In this document: positions 34,721-43,091 of the stretch, in pieces
Position numbering within the stretch: position 1 is the stretch's first letter
How the letters are laid out: each line of letters starts with the position of its first letter
NCBI GenBank assembly: GCA_964418645.1
Contig: CAYQME010000007.1
Coordinates: 1-64,000 of the forward strand
Length of the DNA: 64,000 nucleotides
Reading direction: 5' to 3'
Origin: JAADHG01 sp964418645
GTDB lineage: Bacteria; Bacteroidota; Bacteroidia; Flavobacteriales; Flavobacteriaceae
Notes under the pieces: generated by a model
The model's input: the letters and a program-made list of their open reading frames with translations, nothing else
Told to the model about the DNA's origin: nothing
Database searches by the model: none
Made by a program: the position numbers and the translations under genes

Positions 34721-36700
34721 ATGTGCGGTATTGCTGGATTCTATCAACATAAAGACAATACAGATAATAAAATAAATACATTAAGGAATATGCTTACTAG
34801 AATTAAGCATAGAGGACCAGATGAAAGTGGTATTTATTTATCTCATAAAGCTGGCTTAGGTAGTGTAAGATTAAGCATTATTGACTTAAGTACAGGAACT
34901 ATGCCTTTATCTAATTTTGATGAATCTTTATGGATTGTATTTAATGGAGAAATATTTAATTACATTGAGCTTAAAGAAGAATTAATAAATAAGAATCATA
35001 CATTTAGAACCAATAGTGATACCGAAGTAGTTGTTCATTTGTATGAGGAATATGGGCCTGAATTTCTTAAAAAGTTAAACGGTCAATTTGCTATTGCAAT
35101 ATGGGATAAGAATAAACAAGAATTATTTTTAGCTAGAGATAGAGTTGGTATTAGACCATTATTTTATACACAAGTTGGAAAATCTTTTGTTTTTGCTTCT
35201 GAAATTAAATCACTAATAGAATTTCCGGGAGTAAATTTTAAAATTTCTCCCAAAGCAATCTCTCAATATTTTACTTTTTGGACTTCATTATCACCAAATA
35301 CTGTATTTGAAGGAATCTTTGAAGTGACTCCAGGGCACTATTTAAAGATAAATTCTAATTCAATTAAAGACAAAATATATTGGGAATTGCCAGTATATAA
35401 GCCTAAAGAATATTATAAAATAAATATTGATGAGGCAACAAAAAAGTTTACTACCATTTTTAATGATGCAATTAAAATAAGATTGAGAGCTGATGTTCAA
35501 ATAGGTGCTTATTTAAGTGGAGGATTGGACTCATGTATAACAACCTCAAGTATTAAAGAGGTTTCTTCAAATAATCTTAAAACGTTTTCTATAGGTTTTG
35601 CAGATAAAGAATTTGATGAATCTTCATATCAAAAAATGGCAGTTGACTATTTTAAAACTGAACACGAGAGTATAGAATGTGGTTTTGAAGATATTGCAAA
35701 CGAATTTACAAATGTAATTTGGCATACAGAAACACCTATATTAAGAACTTCACCTGCTCCAATGTCACTTTTAGCGAAAGCTGTTAAGGATAATAATTTA
35801 AAAGTTGTAATAACAGGAGAAGGGGCAGATGAGTTGTGTGGAGGATATAACATTTTTAAGGAATCCAAGATTAGATTATTTTGGTCTAAGCAACCTAAAT
35901 CAAATCTTAGACCTTTACTATTAAAAAAACTCTATCCATATATCCCAATGATGAAAACTGCTAATATTACGGCACTTAAGTTGTTTTTTGGATATAAATT
36001 AGAAGAAACCAATTCACCAATTTACTCACATTTATTAAGGTGGAACAATACGTCTCGAATTGCAAGATATTTATCTGAGGATTATAAAAAAAGATTAGAT
36101 AATTATAAACCAATTCAAGAGTTAGAAAAAGTATTAGAAAAAAAGCTAGAAGGGATAAGCCTATTATCTCGGGCTCAATGGATTGAAATACATCTTTTCA
36201 TGTCAGGGTACTTGCTATCATCACAAGGCGATCGAATGACAATGGCAAATTCAGTTGAAGGAAGATATCCCTTCTTAGATCATAGAATTATAGATTTTTG
36301 TATGAAACTTCATCCTGATATTAAAATTAATGGATTAAATGAAAAATTTCTTTTAAAAAAGATGATGAATGGCAAATTACCAAAGCAAATTTTAAATAGG
36401 CCAAAACAAGCATACAGAGCACCTATTAGAAGCGCATTTATTTCAGAAAGTATACCTGAAAATCTTAAAAAATTACTTTCAGAAAATCAAATTAAATCTT
36501 TTGGAATATTTAATCCAGACTATGTAAACCAATTACTCGAAAAAATGAAAACTAAAAAAATAGTATCTGAAATTGATAGCATGGCATTAACAGGAATACT
36601 ATCAACTCAAATACTACATGATTTATTTATTAACAAATCAAGGCCAGAATTAAAAGAAGAAGATTTAGTTGAATTTGATAAAATTATACTAGACCAATAA
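34721..36700 (+). CDS. AsnB-type glutamine-dependent amidotransferase
   Basis: A 659-residue protein. The N-terminus M-C2-G-I-A-G gives the glutaminase nucleophile Cys2 after Met removal, with RGPDESG and FNGEIFNY completing the pocket. The synthetase half has the PP-loop SGGLDS at 266-271. It resembles asparagine synthase, including the group used for exopolysaccharide and peptide amidation. Placed with a carrier protein and AMP ligase, it is more likely a specialised amidotransferase than the cell's asparagine synthase, although a normal AsnB remains possible. Spacing to the next gene is 18 bp. Confidence 0.85.
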   Translation: MCGIAGFYQHKDNTDNKINTLRNMLTRIKHRGPDESGIYLSHKAGLGSVRLSIIDLSTGTMPLSNFDESLWIVFNGEIFNYIELKEELINKNHTFRTNSDTEVVVHLYEEYGPEFLKKLNGQFAIAIWDKNKQELFLARDRVGIRPLFYTQVGKSFVFASEIKSLIEFPGVNFKISPKAISQYFTFWTSLSPNTVFEGIFEVTPGHYLKINSNSIKDKIYWELPVYKPKEYYKINIDEATKKFTTIFNDAIKIRLRADVQIGAYLSGGLDSCITTSSIKEVSSNNLKTFSIGFADKEFDESSYQKMAVDYFKTEHESIECGFEDIANEFTNVIWHTETPILRTSPAPMSLLAKAVKDNNLKVVITGEGADELCGGYNIFKESKIRLFWSKQPKSNLRPLLLKKLYPYIPMMKTANITALKLFFGYKLEETNSPIYSHLLRWNNTSRIARYLSEDYKKRLDNYKPIQELEKVLEKKLEGISLLSRAQWIEIHLFMSGYLLSSQGDRMTMANSVEGRYPFLDHRIIDFCMKLHPDIKINGLNEKFLLKKMMNGKLPKQILNRPKQAYRAPIRSAFISESIPENLKKLLSENQIKSFGIFNPDYVNQLLEKMKTKKIVSEIDSMALTGILSTQILHDLFINKSRPELKEEDLVEFDKIILDQ

Positions 36701-36718
36701 ATTTAAACTTATTTAGTT

Positions 36719-37699
36719 ATGAAAACTGTAACACGTAAACCTTTTTCAAAAGAGATTTTACATATCGAAGATATTGAATCATTTTGTAGCGCATTAATTT
36801 CTAAACTTAGAAATGATATTGCTAAAAACTTGCAACGTAGAGGTGGAATAGTTGGTATAAGTGGCGGTATAGATTCTTCAGTAGTTTTGGCATTATCAGC
36901 AAAAGCTTTGGGATCAAATAATATATTAGGAATAATGTTGCCAGAGCAAGATTCTAGTAATGATAGTAAAATGTTAGCCGAAAAATTAGCTGCTAAATTT
37001 GGCATAAATACTTTGGTTGAAGATATTACAAAAGCACTAGACGGATTTAATTGCTATCAACGCAGAGATGAAGCTATTTCAAGAGTAATTCCAGATTTTG
37101 ATCCAAAAGAGGATAAGGCGAAAATTGAAATTAAGCAAGATATAACGTCAAACTTGCCTCCAGCGTTTTCTATAACAGTAATTAAACAAAGAGACGAAGT
37201 AGTAAGTAAGTTATTACCCGTAAAAGAGTATCTTCAAATTGTTGCCTCAACAAATTTTAAGCAGCGCAGTAGAATGGCTATGCTTTATTATCATGCCGAA
37301 AGATTGCACTATGCAGTAATAGGAACACCTAATAAACATGAAGTTGAGCAAGGATTTTTTGTTAAATATGGTGATGGAGGCGCAGATGTGATGCCTATAG
37401 CACAGTTATATAAAACACAAGTATATCAATTAGCAAAACATTTAGGAGTTCCTCAAGAAATTATTGATAGAACACCAACAACAGATACATATACTGCAGA
37501 ACAAACTCAAGAAGATTTCTTTTACCAAATGCCATTTAAGTCTATGGATTTAATTTGGTATGGATGGGAAAATAATTATTCACTGCAAGAAGTCGGAAAA
37601 GTAATGGACAAATCGACACAAGAGATAGAGAATATTTATAAAAATTTTGAAAGAAAAAGAAAAACTACTGATTATCTAAGAATGAAAACTATATTTTAA
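36719..37699 (+). CDS. NadE-like ammonia-dependent ligase
   Basis: A 326-residue protein of the NAD synthetase family. The PP-loop SGGIDSS (48-54) and the later GTPNKHEVEQG ... YGDGGADVMPIAQLYKTQV blocks are typical. There is no glutaminase domain. It lacks an obvious role in NAD synthesis here: it sits in an operon of sugar/acyl-carrier genes. The substrate may be another acid (an acyl-adenylate); this is inference. A true NadE of the same length cannot be excluded. Confidence 0.75.
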   Translation: MKTVTRKPFSKEILHIEDIESFCSALISKLRNDIAKNLQRRGGIVGISGGIDSSVVLALSAKALGSNNILGIMLPEQDSSNDSKMLAEKLAAKFGINTLVEDITKALDGFNCYQRRDEAISRVIPDFDPKEDKAKIEIKQDITSNLPPAFSITVIKQRDEVVSKLLPVKEYLQIVASTNFKQRSRMAMLYYHAERLHYAVIGTPNKHEVEQGFFVKYGDGGADVMPIAQLYKTQVYQLAKHLGVPQEIIDRTPTTDTYTAEQTQEDFFYQMPFKSMDLIWYGWENNYSLQEVGKVMDKSTQEIENIYKNFERKRKTTDYLRMKTIF

Positions 37700-37714
37700 T
37701 TTAAGCTATTAAAG

Positions 37715-39181
37715 ATGAATATTTTCGATTATTTATTTGCTTCAACACAAGATTTTGAAAAAGATATTGTGCTAGGATTAAAACAAGCAATTTCATTCAA
37801 AAAGCTATATCATGATAGTTTAAAAATTGCGTCATATTTAAATAAAACGATTGGTGAGAATCAAAACGTTATATTGATGAGCCCAAATTCAGTTTTTTTT
37901 ATAACGGCATATTTAGGAATAATAAAATCAGGCAATATTTGTGTTCCTTTAAATTATTCTATAGAGCAAAGTAATTTAGACTATATCATTAACACTACCG
38001 AGAGCTCAATTATTTTTATTGCAAAGAAGTTAAAATCTAAATTAAAATTTAATCCAGATTTACATTTAATTGAGGAAGATCAATCACAGCAAATAATTAA
38101 AAACCAAAAGAGAGTCAAAGATAATTTTCATTTTGATGAAAAACGAGTAGCTAAAATAATTTTCACATCAGGATCTACAGGTGAACCTAAAGGAGTAATG
38201 ATTAGTCATCAAAACATTATCTCAAATACTAACTCAATTATTGAGTACTTAAAACTCACCCAAAATGATATAATGTGTGTTGTATTGCCATTCTATTACT
38301 GCTATGGTCTTTCGCTCTTACATACGCATTTAAAAGTAGGAGGATCATTGGTTTTAAATAATAATTTTATGTTTATAGGAACTATTATTAGTAATTTAAA
38401 AGACTATAATTGTACAGGATTCGCTGGTGTACCAAGTCATTTTCAAGTTTTATTTAAAAAATCTCTAACGTTTAAAACCACAGAGTTTCCAGATTTAAGA
38501 TATGTTACTCAGGCAGGAGGGAAATTACATGACATTTTTATTGAAGATTTTGTAAAAATATTTCCAAAAATAAATTTTTACGTCATGTATGGACAAACTG
38601 AAGCTACAGCACGTTTAACTTACTTAGCTCCTGATATGGTAAAAATTAAAACAGGTTCAATAGGGAAAAACATTCCAAATGTGAAATTAAAAATTGTAAA
38701 TAAAAGGGGTGAAAATGTAGGGGTAAATGAAGAAGGTGAATTATTAGCATATGGTAAAAATATAATGTTAGGATATTATAAGGATAATGATCTCACAAAG
38801 AGTACAATTAAAAGCGGGTGGCTATATACAGGGGATATTGCTAAGATGGATGAAGAGGGTTTTATTTATTTGGTTTCACGAAAGAAAGAAATTATTAAAG
38901 TAGGTGGTAAAAGAGTAAGCCCTAAAGAAATTGAAGCGGTTATTTTATCTATTCCTGAAGTTGTTGATTGTTCAATATCAGGTTTTGATGATGAGCTTTT
39001 AGGAGAGGCTATTCAAGCGTCTATTGTAGTTAATAGTAGTTTAGATCAATCACTATTAAAAGAAAAAATACTTCATGAATGTTCAAAAAAATTATCCTTT
39101 TATAAAGTTCCTCAGAAAATTATTTTTGAAGCATCAATGTATATGAGTGCAACAGGGAAAAAAATGAAAACAATTAGATAA
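37715..39181 (+). CDS. AMP-dependent acyl/aryl ligase
   Basis: A 488-residue ANL-superfamily ligase. The ATP motif is T151-SGSTGEPKG160; later come YGQTEATAR and YTGDIAKMDEEGF, and the catalytic lysine K482 in SATGKKMKT. It activates a carboxylic acid as an adenylate and loads it on a thiol, here probably the carrier protein encoded upstream. The acid is unknown. Spacing is 15 bp after the NadE-like gene and 5 bp before the sugar transferase. Confidence 0.86.
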   Translation: MNIFDYLFASTQDFEKDIVLGLKQAISFKKLYHDSLKIASYLNKTIGENQNVILMSPNSVFFITAYLGIIKSGNICVPLNYSIEQSNLDYIINTTESSIIFIAKKLKSKLKFNPDLHLIEEDQSQQIIKNQKRVKDNFHFDEKRVAKIIFTSGSTGEPKGVMISHQNIISNTNSIIEYLKLTQNDIMCVVLPFYYCYGLSLLHTHLKVGGSLVLNNNFMFIGTIISNLKDYNCTGFAGVPSHFQVLFKKSLTFKTTEFPDLRYVTQAGGKLHDIFIEDFVKIFPKINFYVMYGQTEATARLTYLAPDMVKIKTGSIGKNIPNVKLKIVNKRGENVGVNEEGELLAYGKNIMLGYYKDNDLTKSTIKSGWLYTGDIAKMDEEGFIYLVSRKKEIIKVGGKRVSPKEIEAVILSIPEVVDCSISGFDDELLGEAIQASIVVNSSLDQSLLKEKILHECSKKLSFYKVPQKIIFEASMYMSATGKKMKTIR

Positions 39182-39186
39182 ATATT

Positions 39187-39801
39187 ATGTACAAACTAGT
39201 AATAAAACAAGGCATTGATTTTTTATTAGCATTAATGGGGTTTCTTTTATTATCACCAATCTTTATTATTATTTGTATTATTCTATTGTATTCAAATAGG
39301 GGAAAGTTGTTTTTCTTTCAACAAAGACCTGGTAAAAACGAAAAGCTTTTTAAGATAATTAAGTTTAGGACAATGAATGATAAAAAAGATGAACATGGAA
39401 ATTTGTTACCTGATGTTGAACGAATTACCAAAATAGGAGAATTTATTAGAAAAAATTCTTTAGACGAAATTCCTCAGCTTTTAAATGTAATAAAAGGAGA
39501 TATGTCTATTGTAGGGCCTAGACCCTTATTAGATTTTTACTTACCTATATATAATAAATATCAAGCCCAAAGACATAATGTAAAACCTGGAATTACAGGT
39601 TGGGCACAAGTTAATGGCAGAAATGCAATTACTTGGAATAAAAAATTTGAATACGATGTTTACTACGTTAATAACTTAAGCTTTCAACTAGATATAAAAA
39701 TTTTGTTTAAGACTATCAAAAAAGTACTTTTTAAGGAAGGTGTAAATAACGATGATAATAACTTCACAATGCCTTATTTTACAGGTAATGAAGATGAATA
39801 A
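39187..39801 (+). CDS. Phosphoglycosyl (sugar) transferase, WbaP/PglC class
   Basis: A 204-residue polyprenyl-phosphate sugar-1-phosphate transferase with one reentrant membrane helix (about 10-35) and the catalytic region FQQRPGKNEKLFKIIKFRTM, DEIPQLLNVIKGDMSIVGPRP and GITGWAQVNGRN. It starts lipid-linked glycan synthesis by adding a sugar-phosphate to undecaprenyl phosphate. It is the last gene of the operon and the only glycan-initiating enzyme visible nearby; no glycosyltransferase, flippase or polymerase follows. Confidence 0.9.
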   Translation: MYKLVIKQGIDFLLALMGFLLLSPIFIIICIILLYSNRGKLFFFQQRPGKNEKLFKIIKFRTMNDKKDEHGNLLPDVERITKIGEFIRKNSLDEIPQLLNVIKGDMSIVGPRPLLDFYLPIYNKYQAQRHNVKPGITGWAQVNGRNAITWNKKFEYDVYYVNNLSFQLDIKILFKTIKKVLFKEGVNNDDNNFTMPYFTGNEDE

Positions 39802-39966
39802 TATTATTTTAAGAGAGGAACATATTTATAGACTTAATTAATTTTTGTATCTTTAAAAGGCTTTCAAGTTTTTACCTGCAATTTTTGTTTAGATAGAGTT
39901 TTGGTATTGTCTCAAATATTGAATAGTATTTTTTAACCATCGATATACTAATTTAAATTTGGAATT

Positions 39967-40806
39967 ATGAAAACAGCCAACCATTTTCTTAAAGGAATAA
40001 CTATCTTATTATTTTTAATAGCTACATCTACTTTTTCTCAAGAACAGTTTTATGTAAATGTCACAACAATGCATTGGAATATGGATTTAGACGATTTTTC
40101 AATGCATGAATGGAAAGCAGTTGAAATGGAATATCATCAAAAGGTAACAATGAAGAATGAATATATTTTATCTACTACTGTTTTACAACATCATTTTACA
40201 GAAGACAGTTCCGAAATTCTATTTGTTACAACATACAATTCTTGGACAGCCATTGAAGAAGCAACTAAAAGAAATGAAGAATTAGAAAAAGCAGCATGGC
40301 CAGATGAGCAAGTTAGGAAAGCCTTTTTAAGAAATCGCACAAAATTTTACGCCAATGAGCATTCTGACGAAATATATAAAACAATACCAGGAGCCAAAGG
40401 GTTAGAGGAAACAGGTTTGCCTTTAATATATTATGTGAGAACAAGCTATTTTGCTTATCCAGAAGATGTTGATGGTGCTATTAGTGATGAATTTTTAAGT
40501 ATGCTCAATGAATATAACGAAGTGGTAACAGACAAAAATGAATATTATAAAGCCTACTACCCGCAAGTTCATTTTTATGGTGCAGATCGTACGGAGTTTT
40601 TAGAAGTGTTTGTTACAGAGACCCTAGCTGAATTAGAAAAAGGACTTGCAATGCAAGGAAAACTGTTCAGAGCACATTGGACAGGTAAAGAAAGAGAAAA
40701 TGAATATAATAAGGTTATGGGCAAGTACCTAACAGGAACACATGGCGATAGAATTTATAGTTCTGTCCCAGAGTTATATAAAGGGATTTTAGAACCTGAA
40801 GAATAG
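39967..40806 (+). CDS. Secreted protein with internal duplication, function unknown
   Basis: A 279-residue protein with a signal peptide (about 1-24, ending TFSQ). Two halves (about 65-145 and about 170-270) look alike: each has a strand, a charged helix and an end motif resembling H-x-D-E-I-Y-K-T-I-P and H-G-D-R-I-Y-S-S-V-P. The pattern fits a ferredoxin-like dimeric alpha/beta barrel fused in tandem. No catalytic residue is clear. It stands alone between the sugar operon and the AraC gene. Confidence 0.65.
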   Translation: MKTANHFLKGITILLFLIATSTFSQEQFYVNVTTMHWNMDLDDFSMHEWKAVEMEYHQKVTMKNEYILSTTVLQHHFTEDSSEILFVTTYNSWTAIEEATKRNEELEKAAWPDEQVRKAFLRNRTKFYANEHSDEIYKTIPGAKGLEETGLPLIYYVRTSYFAYPEDVDGAISDEFLSMLNEYNEVVTDKNEYYKAYYPQVHFYGADRTEFLEVFVTETLAELEKGLAMQGKLFRAHWTGKERENEYNKVMGKYLTGTHGDRIYSSVPELYKGILEPEE

Positions 40807-40816
40807 ATTTAGGCGT

Positions 40817-41662
40817 TTAAATAACTTTTGTTTTTTTGTATTCGGACGGGACTAAATGTTTTACTACTTTAAACTGCCTGTTAAAGTTTGAAATATTATT
40901 AAATCCAGATTTATAAGCTATTTCGGCAATAGATAAGTCTGTTTTCGATAGTAATAACTTGCTAGCATTCTCAATGCGTAATTCGTTTAAAAATCTAAAA
41001 TAAGTTTTATTTGTTCGCTTTTTAAAATATTTGCAGAAGGCATTTTTTGTCATTGATGCAATGACTGCAACCTTGTCAAGAGAAATATTTTGATTGAAAT
41101 TATTCATGGTATATTCCATAACAGCACTCATGCGTTTGCCTTCAATATCTGTATATAGTTTCTCGTAAACAAATGAGGATAGTGGTTTGCTTCTCGCTTT
41201 TGAAAGTATTCTTAGAATTTCCAATAATAAAATAAATTGCTGAAGTGGTGAACTTGATGTAAGTCCAGAAAACAAAAAGGTTAGGTTTGCATTAGAAGAA
41301 ATTTTAAATCCGTTTTCAGAGTTTTTAAAAAATAAGTGTAGTTCTTTGAGCTCTTTCAGATTAAAAAAATAGCTTCCAAAGGCATTTTTAGTAAAAAATA
41401 AAGTCAACATATGTGACTTGGTTTTGTTTACTGTATCACTTTTAAAAACATGCGGAAGATTGCTGCCAATAATAAGAACATCTCCTTTTTGATAATAATT
41501 AATAGTGTCGCCAACAATTAGTGTGCCTTCACCTTCTTTAATAAAACTTATTTGTATTTCTTCATGCTGATGAAGTTTATCATAAAAAACTAAGCCATAA
41601 TCTTCTTGGTAAATAAGTGCTTGATGTTCAGGCTTTGGGATTTTAAAGGGCAATACTTTCAT
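40817..41662 (-). CDS. AraC-family transcriptional regulator
   Basis: A 281-residue regulator: N-terminal cupin-like sensor domain (about 10-170; GEGTLIVGDTINYYQKGDVLIIGSNLPH) and a C-terminal double helix-turn-helix (about 185-281; FRFLNELRIENASKLL and ISNFNRQFKVVKHLVPSEYK). It is divergent from the hydroxyproline catabolic operon, whose start lies about 130 bp away, and probably activates it in response to a catabolite. The sensed molecule is inferred from context only. Confidence 0.87.
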   Translation of the reverse strand: MKVLPFKIPKPEHQALIYQEDYGLVFYDKLHQHEEIQISFIKEGEGTLIVGDTINYYQKGDVLIIGSNLPHVFKSDTVNKTKSHMLTLFFTKNAFGSYFFNLKELKELHLFFKNSENGFKISSNANLTFLFSGLTSSSPLQQFILLLEILRILSKARSKPLSSFVYEKLYTDIEGKRMSAVMEYTMNNFNQNISLDKVAVIASMTKNAFCKYFKKRTNKTYFRFLNELRIENASKLLLSKTDLSIAEIAYKSGFNNISNFNRQFKVVKHLVPSEYKKTKVI

Positions 41663-41798
41663 TTTATGAAAATACGCAAAAAATATTCAATAATAATAAA
41701 TAATAAATATTTATGGATAATATAGTATCATTATTGGATAAATGCATATTATCAAAACACTTAAATTACATCTAATTTTGTTTAAAATAAATATAATG

Positions 41799-42725
41799 AT
41801 GAGCTTACAATGGGAAGGCGTGATGCCAGCAGTAACAACAAAGTTTACAAATAACGACACCTTGGATTTAAAAATGTTTGAAACAAATATTAAGGCACAA
41901 TTAGAGGCAGGAGTTCATGGTATTGTACTTGGAGGAACTTTGGGGGAAGCGAGTACTTTAAGTGATGAAGAAAAAAGGGAACTAACTAAAACAACTGTAG
42001 ATATTGTTAAAGATCAAGTTCCTGTTTTAATGAATATTGCAGAGCAAACAACTAAAGGCGCTATCAAAGCAGTTCAAATAGCTGAAGAAGATGGTGCTAA
42101 AGGATTAATGATGCTACCTCCAATGCGTTACAAAGCTGGAGATAGAGAAACCATTGCCTACTTTAAAGCTGTAGCAAACAGTACATCACTTCCAATTATG
42201 GTATATAACAACCCTATAGATTATAAGATAGAAGTGACCTTAGATATGTTTGAAGAATTGTTAAAGTGTGATAATATAAAAGCAGTAAAAGAATCCACCC
42301 GAGATATTTCTAATGTTACAAGAATAAAAAATCGTTTCGGGAACAGATTAAAAATCATGACAGGAGTGGATACTTTGGCATTAGAAAGTTTATTAATGGG
42401 TGCCGATGGTTGGATTGCTGGTTTGGTTTGTGCATTTCCTAAAGAAACGGTTGCCATTTACGAACTTCAAAAGGCAGGTAGAATTAATGAAGCTCTTGTT
42501 ATTTATCGTTGGTTTTTACCTTTGTTAGAATTAGATATAAACCCTAAATTAGTACAAAATATTAAGCTGGCTGAAGTATATACTGGAATCGGAACGGAAA
42601 CTGTTCGTGCGCCTCGTTTACCTTTGTTAGGAGAAGAGCGTAAACAAGTATTACAGATAATTAATAAAGCATTAAAAACACGACCAACATTATCAAGTTA
42701 TAAAAATCTAAATGTTAGACATTAG
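41799..42725 (+). CDS. DapA-family lyase, probable 1-pyrroline-4-hydroxy-2-carboxylate deaminase
   Basis: A 308-residue class-I aldolase-type protein of the dihydrodipicolinate synthase family, with Schiff-base lysine K164 in IKAVKESTRD, TLGEASTLS and YNNPIDYKI. In hydroxyproline operons this family member deaminates and opens 1-pyrroline-4-hydroxy-2-carboxylate to 2-oxoglutarate semialdehyde. Neighbours (epimerase, D-hydroxyproline oxidase, semialdehyde dehydrogenase) strongly support that role over lysine synthesis. Start: the ATG at 41799 (an ATG one codon upstream is also possible; a further upstream extension is unlikely). Confidence 0.85.
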   Translation: MSLQWEGVMPAVTTKFTNNDTLDLKMFETNIKAQLEAGVHGIVLGGTLGEASTLSDEEKRELTKTTVDIVKDQVPVLMNIAEQTTKGAIKAVQIAEEDGAKGLMMLPPMRYKAGDRETIAYFKAVANSTSLPIMVYNNPIDYKIEVTLDMFEELLKCDNIKAVKESTRDISNVTRIKNRFGNRLKIMTGVDTLALESLLMGADGWIAGLVCAFPKETVAIYELQKAGRINEALVIYRWFLPLLELDINPKLVQNIKLAEVYTGIGTETVRAPRLPLLGEERKQVLQIINKALKTRPTLSSYKNLNVRH

Positions 42726-42966
42726 ACCAACATGTGAAAATTGTAATAAATCATTACCCTTTGATTCTCAAGAGGCAATGATTTGTACCTTCGAATGTAC
42801 ATTCTGTAAAGATTGTGTTGAGAATATATTACAAAACAGATGTCCTAATTGTGGCGGTAATTTTGTGCAACGACCAATACGACCTCAAGGACTCTTGAAA
42901 AAGCATCCAGTATCTGATAGAATAATATATAAACCAGTAGATGTGAAAGCACAAAATAATAAATGA
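42712..42966 (+). CDS. DUF1272 zinc-finger-like microprotein
   Basis: An 84-residue protein with eight cysteines in CxxC-type pairs (C-E-N-C, C-T-F-E-C-T-F-C-K-D-C, C-P-N-C), fitting the DUF1272 family, a small metal-binding domain of unknown function. It overlaps the end of the deaminase gene by 14 bp and precedes the dehydrogenase, so it is a member of the hydroxyproline operon. No role in this pathway is known. Confidence 0.82.
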   Translation: MLDIRPTCENCNKSLPFDSQEAMICTFECTFCKDCVENILQNRCPNCGGNFVQRPIRPQGLLKKHPVSDRIIYKPVDVKAQNNK

Positions 42967-42974
42967 ATAAGTAT

Positions 42975-43083
42975 TGTCATTCCGCATCTGATGTGGAATC
43001 CATTAAGAATTGAAATAAAATAATAAAACTCTTGCCTTGTGTCTCCGCTAAAGTTTCAGCGACAGGAAGAAGCAGAAATGACA
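42975..43083. repeat. MITE-like repeat upstream of the dehydrogenase
   Basis: A 109-bp element with imperfect terminal inverted repeats: TGTCATTCC at the left (42975) and GAAATGACA at the right (ending 43083). Inside are the hairpins ATTCCGCATCTGATGTGGAAT and CGCTAAAGTTTCAGCG-like pairs. It sits 8 bp before the ATG of the aldehyde dehydrogenase gene, within the operon. It resembles the dispersed repeats elsewhere in the window. Confidence 0.6.
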
Positions 43084-43091
43084 TAAATGAT

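Noticed and set aside
41742..41798. Extended start for the DapA-like protein
   Set aside because: The extra residues form a hydrophobic stretch not found in the cytosolic family; the start at 41799 (or 41796) fits.
43032..43091. Extended start for the aldehyde dehydrogenase
   Set aside because: The extension is encoded by the dispersed repeat at 42975-43083 and is not part of the family.
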